Source: SIG565 sp045656145
GTDB lineage: Bacteria > Bacillota > Clostridia > Oscillospirales > Acutalibacteraceae
Direction of reading: 5' to 3'
Assembly (NCBI GenBank): GCA_045656145.1
Contig: JAZOQP010000032.1
Span: 1 to 39,948, forward strand
Length of the DNA stretch: 39,948 nt
The notes beneath the pieces were generated by a model. The model made no database searches, was not told where the DNA came from, and was given only the letters and a program-made list of their open reading frames with translations. Within the stretch, counting starts at the first letter, position 1; each line of letters starts with the position of its first letter. A program made the translations under genes and the position numbers. Below are positions 34,754 to 39,948 of this stretch, in pieces.

Positions 34754-35803
34754 TTAACGAGATTCTTCCCTATAAAAATCTATTATAATAACAAGCGTTA
34801 CGAACAATCCTAACATACCTAAAAAGCCAAACAATTTTAAACCGCAAAAGATAATAATTAATGATAAAAGCGGCGGTATTCCAAGATTTCCGCTTAGTAT
34901 TTTAGGCTCTAAAATATTTCTTATAATTGTTGTAATAAGGTATAATACAGTAAGAAAAATGCCAAATCCTATAGCGCCCGATAAAAAGGAAATTATCGCC
35001 CAAGGCAGCAACACTATCCCTACTCCAAAAACCGGCAAAGCATCAATAAGCGCTATAATTCCGGCAAGTAAAAATGGATTTTTAACCCCTAAAATAAGGA
35101 AACCAACACTTAACTCAATAAATGTTATAAAGCATAAAACTGCATATCCTTTAAGCATTTTTAAAACATTTGTAAACATAATATTTTTAATTTTTTTAAG
35201 ATTTTTATGTTGTTCTTCCCCTATTATTGAAAAAATAAATTTTTTAACTATTTTAAAATCGTGAGAGAAATAAGCACTTGCTAAAATTGTTATTATAAAC
35301 GTAAAGAAAACAGATGGTATGTTTTTAGCAAAAATAGAAACCGTGTTTGATACAAAACCACTCAAAAACGAAACCATACTGTTTGCTAAAGCATTGGGCA
35401 AATTTTTGAGCATTAAACCTATTTCTTCCGGTAAATTTTTTGTGTAATCAATATATTTATTAAAAAATAGAGTTAGTCTTTCAGCCGCAATAGTAAGCCA
35501 CTCAGAAAAGGTTCTAACTAAAGGCGGAAGATTTTTAAAAATATAAAAAAACAAAACTGAAATTAAAGCTCCTAAAACAACATAAACAAGCACCGCCAAA
35601 ACCGCTGCAATACTCTCGGTTTTTACATTGAATTTTTTTGAAATCTTCATAGCCGGTTTCTGAACCGCAAAGCCAACAATAACAGCTATTAAAAACGGAA
35701 ACAAAAACCATAAAAGGTATTTGAAAACTATAAAGATTGAAGCAACTATGAAAATTATATAGATAGAATTTATTAAAAAACTCTTCTTTCTATCAGTTTC
35801 CAT
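34754..35803 (-). CDS. AI-2E family transporter, YtvI-like sporulation membrane protein
   Basis: The product has 349 residues with about eight hydrophobic segments. The pattern FLFPFLIAVIVGFAVQKP near the N-terminus, ALIDALPVFGVGIVLLPWA and NILEPKILSGNLGIPPLLSL near the C-terminus are hallmarks of the AI-2E/PerM family. In Clostridia many members are annotated as sporulation protein YtvI. The name AI-2 exporter should not be read as shown function. GGAGGAATTGAGAT lies before the ATG at 35801-35803. It opens a minus-strand unit and is divergent from hom. Confidence 0.88.
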   Translation of the reverse strand: METDRKKSFLINSIYIIFIVASIFIVFKYLLWFLFPFLIAVIVGFAVQKPAMKISKKFNVKTESIAAVLAVLVYVVLGALISVLFFYIFKNLPPLVRTFSEWLTIAAERLTLFFNKYIDYTKNLPEEIGLMLKNLPNALANSMVSFLSGFVSNTVSIFAKNIPSVFFTFIITILASAYFSHDFKIVKKFIFSIIGEEQHKNLKKIKNIMFTNVLKMLKGYAVLCFITFIELSVGFLILGVKNPFLLAGIIALIDALPVFGVGIVLLPWAIISFLSGAIGFGIFLTVLYLITTIIRNILEPKILSGNLGIPPLLSLIIIFCGLKLFGFLGMLGLFVTLVIIIDFYREESR

Positions 35804-35893
35804 ATCTCAATTCCTCCATTTTTTTGCCAATTATAGCCTAATTATATTAAAATCTATTGAATTATTAATTTTTTTATGTTAAACTAATTAAAA

Positions 35894-35899
35894 TATAAT
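35894..35899 (+). promoter_or_regulatory. Possible -10 box of hom
   Basis: TATAAT lies 23 bp before the hom ATG. The matching -35 region is only a T-rich stretch, so this is a weak call. The interval 35804-35922 must hold promoters for both divergent genes. Confidence 0.35.
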
Positions 35900-35922
35900 T
35901 TCCCTTAAAGGATGATGCATTT

Positions 35923-37146
35923 ATGATAAATATTGCAATTATGGGTCATGGTGTTGTTGGCTCAGGTACTGCTGAGGTGCTTATCAACAACCGCGAGAAG
36001 ATTGCTAAAAAAGCGGCTGATGAAATTAATATTAAACACATTTTAGATTTAAGAGAGTTTGATGGCCTTTCTTATAGCGATAAGTTTACTAAAAATTTTG
36101 AAGACATTATCTCCGATGATGAGGTTTCGATTGTTGCTGAAGTAATGGGAGGCTTAAACCCTGCTTATGATTTTGTAAAGCGTTGTTTAGAGGCTAAAAA
36201 AAGTGTTGTTACTTCCAACAAAGAGCTTGTTGCTGCAAAGGGCGCAGAACTTTTGAAAATAGCCAAAGAAAACAATGTTAATTTCCTCTTTGAAGCTAGT
36301 GTTGGCGGTGGTATTCCGATTTTAAGACCTCTTGATCAATGCCTTGCAGGTAATGAAATTACCGAAATTTTTGGTATTTTAAATGGTACCACCAACTTTA
36401 TTTTAACCAAAATGATTTGCGATAATCTTACCTTCAATGATGCTTTAAAATTAGCTCAGGATTTAGGTTATGCCGAAAAGAATCCCGATGCCGATGTTTT
36501 AGGATATGACGCTTGCAGAAAAATTTGCATATTAGCTTCCCTTGCATTTGGTAGACACGTATACCCAGAAAATGTTTCAACAAAAGGTATAACTGAAATC
36601 ACTTTAAGCGATGTTGATTACGCCGATAAGTTAGGTTATGTTATTAAGCTTATAGGACACACCGCAAAATTGGATAATGGCAAAATTGCAGCAACTGTAT
36701 ACCCTGCCTTAGTTTGCAAAGATAATATGCTATCAGGTGTTCGCGATGTTTATAATGCCGTTATGGTTTGCGGAAATGCCGTTGATGATACTCTTTTCTA
36801 TGGAAAAGGTGCGGGTAAACTTCCTACTGCCAGCGCAGTTGTTGCTGATATTATTGACTGTGCTAAGCATTTAAATGCAAGAAAATATCTTTTCTGGGAA
36901 GATTCAAGCGAAAACTTTGTTGAGCCTAAGGAAAACCTTGTTACAAGACTTTACATAAAATTAAGCGGCGCTACCGAAGATACAGTTTCACAAATTAATA
37001 AAATTTTCGGAGATGTTCAACTACTTTTCAACAAGGTTGCAAATGAAGTTGTTTTCATAACCGGTTCCGAAATAGAAAAAGATTTATTAAACAAACTTTC
37101 CCTCATTAAAGGAGCCGTTACAGACTCAATTATAAATGTTATTTAA
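35923..37146 (+). CDS. hom: Homoserine dehydrogenase
   Basis: It reduces aspartate semialdehyde to homoserine in the threonine/methionine pathway. The product has 407 residues. An NAD(P) site is at 7-16 (MGHGVVGSGT), VTSNKELVA and FEASVGGGIPIL are characteristic, and GILNGTTNFILTKM is the substrate-binding signature. A C-terminal ACT domain begins near residue 340, suggesting feedback inhibition by threonine. AAAGGA lies before the ATG. thrB and thrC are not adjacent. Confidence 0.95.
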   Translation: MINIAIMGHGVVGSGTAEVLINNREKIAKKAADEINIKHILDLREFDGLSYSDKFTKNFEDIISDDEVSIVAEVMGGLNPAYDFVKRCLEAKKSVVTSNKELVAAKGAELLKIAKENNVNFLFEASVGGGIPILRPLDQCLAGNEITEIFGILNGTTNFILTKMICDNLTFNDALKLAQDLGYAEKNPDADVLGYDACRKICILASLAFGRHVYPENVSTKGITEITLSDVDYADKLGYVIKLIGHTAKLDNGKIAATVYPALVCKDNMLSGVRDVYNAVMVCGNAVDDTLFYGKGAGKLPTASAVVADIIDCAKHLNARKYLFWEDSSENFVEPKENLVTRLYIKLSGATEDTVSQINKIFGDVQLLFNKVANEVVFITGSEIEKDLLNKLSLIKGAVTDSIINVI

Positions 37147-37150
37147 ACAA

Positions 37151-37181
37151 AAAAGAACAGTAGAAATTCTACTGTTCTTTT
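37151..37181. terminator. Bidirectional terminator between hom and yunB-like gene
   Basis: AAAAGAACAGTAGAA and TTCTACTGTTCTTTT form a very strong perfect stem with a tiny loop and A/T tails on both sides, suited to both convergent genes. Confidence 0.9.
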
Positions 37182-37190
37182 GCTTTTAGT

Positions 37191-37880
37191 TTAATTATTT
37201 GTTGCCCCATAATCAAAAATATCGCCTACAAGGCCATCCTCGCCTCGATTATAATTTTCTATAACATTTGTATAGGCATCGGGAGTAACGCCAACAAGCA
37301 CCGTTTGAGCCGCAATAACAGATGTCTCAACTAAAAACGGTGTTTTACACCAAGGCATAATGAGGCTTCCGTTTATCTTTACCTTAATTAATATTTGATG
37401 AAGCACTTGATTAATACCCGCCGCATAAAAATTGCTTTCAAAATCGGTAATTACGGTTGAAACCATCTGCATTTTAAATTTTATTTCAGGTCCCATTCCC
37501 ATAGAAAATTCATTTCCAAAGAGCGTTCCGATTGGTATACTTAATTCATATCTTTCTTTATCGGCTAAACTATCTGCTATAATGGTTGTAACATTACTTT
37601 TAAGGCTATTAATTTTCACTATATCAATTTCTAAGGAAGAAATATCGTTATTGGCGTTTCTTGATAATTTAACAATATCATCATATGTAATTTCGCTTTC
37701 AGCTAAATAATTTGTAAGCGCTTTATTAGCACTATTAAAAATAATGGTGGTTGCTTGTTCGTTACCATAATTTAAAATTGTCTTTCTAATATAAAGTGAG
37801 AAGACCACTGTGCCAAAAATCAATAAAACTAAAACTATGAAGATTAATATAATTTTTGCTTTAAATCTTCTTTTAAACAA
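37191..37880 (-). CDS. yunB: YunB-like sporulation protein (TTG start)
   Basis: The product has 229 residues. The N-terminus is basic (KRRFKAK) and followed by one transmembrane segment (about 9-30). The rest is a predicted outer domain containing IPIGTLFGNEFSMGMGPEIKF, typical of YunB proteins, which act in spore formation in Bacillus under sigma-E. The only workable start is the TTG at 37878-37880, with GAGGGTG about 6 nt upstream; no ATG or GTG lies nearby. The ribosome binding site is one arm of the terminator of the gene upstream. A sporulation-type promoter is proposed in that hairpin's loop. Confidence 0.85.
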   Translation of the reverse strand: MFKRRFKAKIILIFIVLVLLIFGTVVFSLYIRKTILNYGNEQATTIIFNSANKALTNYLAESEITYDDIVKLSRNANNDISSLEIDIVKINSLKSNVTTIIADSLADKERYELSIPIGTLFGNEFSMGMGPEIKFKMQMVSTVITDFESNFYAAGINQVLHQILIKVKINGSLIMPWCKTPFLVETSVIAAQTVLVGVTPDAYTNVIENYNRGEDGLVGDIFDYGATNN

Positions 37881-37922
37881 AAAAACACCCTCTTTCCTAC
37901 TCTATTGTATGGAAAAAGGGTG
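37879..37922 (-). terminator. Terminator of the cytidylate-kinase-like gene, overlapping the yunB-like start
   Basis: On the minus strand CACCCTTTTTCC (37911-37922) pairs with GGAAAGAGGGTG (37886-37897), with one U-G pair, followed by seven T (37879-37885). The 3' arm is the Shine-Dalgarno of the yunB-like gene and the T tract runs into its TTG start. Confidence 0.85.
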
Positions 37923-37929
37923 ATTTCGT
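37903..37929 (-). promoter_or_regulatory. Candidate sporulation promoter (sigma-K/sigma-E type) in the terminator loop
   Basis: On the minus strand CATACAATA (37903-37911) fits the sigma-K -10 consensus CATAnnnTA and the sigma-E -10 CATACAnT. AC lies exactly 16 nt upstream (37928-37929), as in sigma-K promoters. The transcript would start inside or after the loop. No good sigma-E -35 is seen. Confidence 0.5.
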
Positions 37930-38552
37930 TAAAGTGCGTTATGATGCTCAATAAAGAGCTTGATTACCTCGGCTACATTTTCAATGCCGATTCGGCTATC
38001 AATACAAAGGTCATAAGACCTTGCATCTCCCCATTTTAAATCTGAGAAATAATTATAATAGCCTGCTCTCTTTTTATCGGCGCTTCTGATAATTGATGAG
38101 GCTTCATTGCGAGAAATATTTTCATATTCGCAAATTCTATCAATTCTGCGCTCTAAATCAGTATGAATGAAAACCGATAAAACATTTTCGCGATCCTTTA
38201 AAATGCTATTAGCGCAACGGCCAACAAAGATACAAGGACCTTCTTCGGCTAAATCCTTAATAATTTGCGCCTGTGCCGCAAAAACGCGGTCAACAATAGG
38301 AATTGAAGGAGTACCGATTAAAGAGTTCTCAAAAGAATATGCGCCAAGAGATAAGGAATATAAGAAACTATTTGTTGGTTTTTCATCATAAACCTTTAAA
38401 ATTTCTTCGCTAATTCCGCTTTCTTTAGCAGCAAGATTGATAATTTCTTTATCATACATTTTAAAGCCTAATAGCTTTGCTAATTCGCGAGCGACCTGGT
38501 GCCCACCGCTGCCGTATTGACGGCCAATTGTAATTACCATATGATTATTCAT
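37929..38552 (-). CDS. Cytidylate kinase-like protein
   Basis: The product has 207 residues and starts HMVITIGRQYGSGGHQVARELA, the P-loop of the 'cytidylate kinase-like' family, rather than the GPxGxGKS loop of true Cmk. Other motifs are KMYDKEIINLAAKESG, GRCANSILKD and DLCIDSRIGIENVAEVIKLFI. These proteins are common in gut Clostridia, probably nucleotide kinases, but have no proven substrate. It has a consensus promoter and its own terminator, so it is monocistronic. AAGGTGGTG lies before the ATG at 38550-38552. Confidence 0.87.
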   Translation of the reverse strand: MNNHMVITIGRQYGSGGHQVARELAKLLGFKMYDKEIINLAAKESGISEEILKVYDEKPTNSFLYSLSLGAYSFENSLIGTPSIPIVDRVFAAQAQIIKDLAEEGPCIFVGRCANSILKDRENVLSVFIHTDLERRIDRICEYENISRNEASSIIRSADKKRAGYYNYFSDLKWGDARSYDLCIDSRIGIENVAEVIKLFIEHHNAL

Positions 38553-38575
38553 ACTTTACACCACCTTATGTAGTC

Positions 38576-38604
38576 ATTATACAATAAAAAAGCCTATATT
38601 TCAA
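38576..38604 (-). promoter_or_regulatory. Promoter of the cytidylate-kinase-like gene
   Basis: On the minus strand TTGAAA (38599-38604), a 17-nt spacer and TATAAT (38576-38581) lie 23 bp upstream of the ATG. Confidence 0.85.
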
Positions 38605-38644
38605 TAAAAATATGTATATGTTAAATAATTGTAACCTTTTTATA

Positions 38645-38673
38645 TTGACAAATGAAGATAAATTTAGTAGAAT
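38645..38673 (+). promoter_or_regulatory. Promoter of the tRNA-Leu locus
   Basis: TTGACA (38645-38650), a 17-nt spacer and TAGAAT (38668-38673) lie about 25 bp before the first, truncated copy of the tRNA-Leu 5' half. This is where a promoter for the tRNA itself would be expected if the region between the two copies had been inserted later. Confidence 0.75.
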
Positions 38674-38690
38674 ATAATTCGCAGCAAAAG

Positions 38691-38719
38691 TTAATATGCG
38701 GGTGTGGCGGAATTGGCAG
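38691..38719 (+). pseudogene. Duplicated 5' part of tRNA-Leu (29-bp direct repeat)
   Basis: Twenty-nine bases, TTAATAT plus the first 22 bases of the tRNA (GCGGGTGTGGCGGAATTGGC and two more), are identical to 38863-38891, directly in front of and within the intact tRNA-Leu. This copy has the acceptor 5' strand and part of the D arm only and cannot fold into a tRNA. Confidence 0.9.
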
Positions 38720-38862
38720 TTTTTAACCGAACGCTCGCAGTGCGAGATGCAGTGAAGGTTAAAAAGACCGTTACGGTAAAAATTTTTAAGCTGCTCCAAG
38801 GCTTAAAAAATTTTGGGTACCGTAGGTGTTGCACGTAGTGCGGCTGCTTTTGTTGTAACAAT
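38720..38862. repeat. Hairpin-rich 143-bp segment between the two tRNA-Leu copies
   Basis: Hairpin A: TTTTTAACC (38720-38728) pairs with GGTTAAAAA (38757-38765) and encloses CTCGC-AGT-GCGAG (38734-38746). Hairpin B: TACGGTA (38772-38778) pairs with TACCGTA (38818-38824), and TTTTTAAGC (38783-38791) pairs with GCTTAAAAA (38801-38809). There is no credible ORF. With the flanking 29-bp repeats it looks like a small insertion or a structured RNA leader of the tRNA. Confidence 0.75.
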
Positions 38863-38869
38863 TTAATAT

Positions 38870-38952
38870 GCGGGTGTGGCGGAATTGGCAGACGCACTAG
38901 CCTTAGGAGCTAGCGCTCACGCGTGCAGGTTCAAGTCCTGTCACCCGCACCA
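38870..38952 (+). tRNA. tRNA-Leu (anticodon UAG)
   Basis: The 83-nt gene includes the encoded CCA. Acceptor GCGGGTG pairs with CACCCGC, the D arm holds GCGGAATTGGCAGACGC, the anticodon stem CTAGC/GCTAG carries loop CTTAGGA (anticodon TAG), the variable arm is long as in leucine tRNAs, and the T arm is CAGGTTCAAGTCCTG. It reads CUN leucine codons, mainly CUA. Confidence 0.97.
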
Positions 38953-38993
38953 AAAATCCAAATTTGACCATTAGGTCGAGTTTGGATTTTTTT
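38952..38993 (+). terminator. Terminator after tRNA-Leu
   Basis: AAAAATCCAAA and TTTGGATTTTT form the outer stem, GACC/GGTC an inner stem, and seven T follow. It begins on the last base of the tRNA CCA, so processing must occur close by. Confidence 0.85.
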
Positions 38994-39004
38994 GTTTTTT
39001 ATAA

Positions 39005-39020
39005 GACAGGGCTTGAACCT
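39005..39020 (-). pseudogene. Inverted tRNA-Leu T-arm fragment
   Basis: GACAGGGCTTGAACCT is the reverse complement of the tRNA T arm at 38927-38942 with one mismatch in 16. It is a short match, so it is weaker evidence than the 29-bp repeat, but three tRNA-related fragments within 500 bp are hard to see as chance. Confidence 0.55.
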
Positions 39021-39030
39021 TAAGAAGTGA

Positions 39031-39075
39031 CACTCCGTTTAAAAAAACAATTCGGGGAATTGTTTTTTAGGAGTG
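39031..39075. repeat. Hairpin downstream of tRNA-Leu
   Basis: CACTCC (39031-39036) pairs with GGAGTG (39070-39075), and AAAAAACAATTC (39042-39053) with GAATTGTTTTTT (39057-39068) around GGG. The function is unknown; it resembles the hairpin-rich segments next to the first tRNA copy. Confidence 0.7.
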
Positions 39076-39164
39076 TGGTGTGAAGTCGGGTACCGAACGC
39101 TTGGCGTTGGGTCGACAAGCAAGGCGAATTTGCTCTGCAAAGGCGCGTCCTGTCACCCACACCA
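39073..39164 (+). pseudogene. tRNA-like segment ending in a tRNA-Leu 3' end copy
   Basis: GTCCTGTCACCCACACCA (39147-39164) matches the tRNA-Leu 3' end (38935-38952) in 17 of 18 bases, including the CCA. GTGTGGTG (39073-39080) can pair with its acceptor strand with one bulged base. Hairpins such as GCTTG...CAAGC and TTTGC-TCT-GCAAA lie between, but no normal anticodon or T arm. It is a degenerate tRNA or a tRNA-mimicking element, followed by a strong terminator. Confidence 0.5.
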
Positions 39165-39168
39165 TGTT

Positions 39169-39210
39169 GAATGTTCATAACGGACTTGGCCGTTATGAAC
39201 ATTCTTTTTT
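39169..39210 (+). terminator. Strong terminator after the tRNA-like segment
   Basis: GAATGTTCATAACGG and CCGTTATGAACATTC form a perfect 15-bp stem around ACTTGG, followed by six T. It implies a plus-strand transcript through 39005-39168. Confidence 0.9.
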
Positions 39211-39236
39211 ATGCACATCAGTATTTTCTATGTATC

Positions 39237-39263
39237 GGAGCAGGGTTACCTGCTCCTTTTTTT
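39237..39263 (+). terminator. Second plus-strand terminator next to the recombinase gene
   Basis: GGAGCAGG and CCTGCTCC pair around GTTA with seven T after it. It protects the convergent recombinase gene from plus-strand transcription; on the minus strand the stem lacks a T tract. Confidence 0.8.
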
Positions 39264-39264
39264 G

Positions 39265-39948
39265 TTATGCTGTTATCGCCTTTGGTATATACGAAACCGA
39301 GACTCCTTGCCTTGTATCCTTTGTGATTCCTTGATTTAAAGCCATTTCCGGAATTTCTATATACCCTACGAATCGGTAGAATATCACAATTCGTTGGGTT
39401 TTGTATTTTCCTTCACCTTCGGTTTCGTGTACTTCGATGTGGTCGATAAGTTCGCGGATCAGCGGTGCCGTTATAGTTTTCATCTCCATAAATTTCTCGA
39501 TTGCCGATAAAAACATCTCTTTGTGAAAAACTTTCTTGTTAAGTTCGTCGAGTTGAATTTTAAGATTAAAGATTTTCTTTTTCAGTTCTTCCTTCTCATT
39601 TTCGTATTTATGGGAGAGTTGCATATAGAATGAATCTGTGACCTTCCCCGACACATTATCCTCATAATGCCGTTCATAAAGCACGTCAATTTTATTGATT
39701 CGAGCAAGGCTTTGGTCAATTTGCGTTTTGGCGTTTTTCTGTTCGTCGAGCATATCCTTGTTTGTTTTTTCGGCAAGCAGCTCTGCAAATCCTTCTTGGT
39801 CGTATTTCAGATAGTCGGCAAGTCGTTGCAGTTCATAGGTTACCACTTCCTCAATTGCATCGGCTCTGACGTAATGCCTTGTTTGGCAAGTACCCCTATA
39901 ATCATTTACATAGTTCGAGCAACTAAAAAAGTGGATGTTCGGATTTTT
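39265..39948 (-). CDS. Large serine recombinase, C-terminal part (cut by window edge)
   Basis: The reading frame is open to the right edge and gives 227 residues of C-terminus. The visible N-terminal end has the zinc-ribbon pattern FFSCSNYVNDYRGTCQTRHY (Cys10, Cys21), then RADAIEEVV. A long coiled-coil region (about 50-140) has heptad-like ISKLKKIFNLKIQLDEL-type spacing, and the end, LIDHIEVHETEGEGKYKTQ with IVIFYRFVGYIEIPE, matches DUF4368. These are features of TnpX-like serine recombinases that excise and integrate Tn4451-type or ICE elements. The catalytic N-terminal domain lies outside the window. It converges on the tRNA-Leu locus, so the element end lies between 38952 and 39265 or nearby. 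Confidence 0.9.
   Translation of the reverse strand, partial: KNPNIHFFSCSNYVNDYRGTCQTRHYVRADAIEEVVTYELQRLADYLKYDQEGFAELLAEKTNKDMLDEQKNAKTQIDQSLARINKIDVLYERHYEDNVSGKVTDSFYMQLSHKYENEKEELKKKIFNLKIQLDELNKKVFHKEMFLSAIEKFMEMKTITAPLIRELIDHIEVHETEGEGKYKTQRIVIFYRFVGYIEIPEMALNQGITKDTRQGVSVSYIPKAITA

Noticed and set aside
34683..34756. Twenty-odd sense codons after the ytvI-like stop, in the same frame and ending at the DUF3343 ATGA
   Set aside because: The length is within chance for an open frame and there is no start with a ribosome site; read-through of the TAA is not supported.
38566..38897. Minus-strand frames across the tRNA-Leu duplicate region
   Set aside because: They run antisense through the tRNA 5' copy and hairpins, with no start signal or recognisable protein.
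39080..39334. Plus-strand 84-codon frame over the tRNA-like segment
   Set aside because: It crosses the tRNA 3' fragment and two strong terminators and has no ribosome binding site.

Overview
The window is an AT-rich stretch of a low-GC, Gram-positive, spore-forming Clostridia chromosome, most like an uncultured gut Oscillospirales/Ruminococcaceae relative. Three things point there: sporulation genes (yunB-like, ytvI-like), the Firmicutes operon order infC-rpmI-rplT and cdaA-cdaR, and very large BspA-type leucine-rich-repeat surface proteins with Cys-rich 'HxYxNxCDxxCNVC' units. Promoters are near-consensus sigma-A type with 16-17 bp spacers, and Shine-Dalgarno sites are strong, so most starts can be fixed.

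Layout. 1-1037: end of the infC-rpmI-rplT translation operon (minus strand), with an AUU-start infC and an attenuator leader of the L20 type. 1058-15432: two giant paralogous secreted LRR/Cys-repeat/Ig-like/FN3 proteins, both on the minus strand, bracket a plus-strand operon of murI, a ywiB-like gene, argS and a serpin lipoprotein. 15543-15729: a 187-bp element made of six hairpins inside perfect 16-bp terminal inverted repeats. 15733-18373: a NagB-like sugar-phosphate isomerase and a PIG-L/LmbE deacetylase, divergent from an AraC-type regulator. 18413-19444: gapdh. 19609-23670: two FAD oxidoreductases behind a CorC/HlyC-type membrane CBS protein, preceded by a possible leader peptide and attenuator. 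23887-25350: an SDR oxidoreductase and a DUF554 membrane protein. 25376-30973: a minus-strand housekeeping run (small membrane protein, recD2-type helicase, comF, mreB-type, trmB, HAD phosphatase). 31051-33212: cdaA-cdaR, c-di-AMP synthesis. 33281-35803: ytvI-like, DUF3343 and cysteine-desulfurase-like genes. 35923-38552: hom, yunB-like and a cytidylate-kinase-like gene. 38645-39263: a tRNA-Leu(UAG) locus with a duplicated 5' half, an inverted T-arm fragment and a second 3'-end copy. 39265-39948: the C-terminal part of a large serine recombinase that runs off the window and marks a mobile element.

How it fits together. Most of the window is core chromosome: translation, cell wall, second messenger, glycolysis and amino-acid biosynthesis. 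The accessory layer is the surface and secretion set (two LRR giants and a serpin with a Lys-Ser predicted scissile bond), the amino-sugar-like NagB/PIG-L/AraC module, and the tRNA-Leu/recombinase junction. The most interesting unexplained signals are regulatory or structural RNA: the 187-bp hairpin element, the duplicated tRNA-Leu locus, the leader ORF that overlaps a terminator-like hairpin upstream of the CorC/HlyC gene, and a sporulation-type promoter lying inside the loop of a terminator whose arm also carries the next gene's ribosome binding site. No CRISPR array, restriction system or complete insertion sequence was seen.
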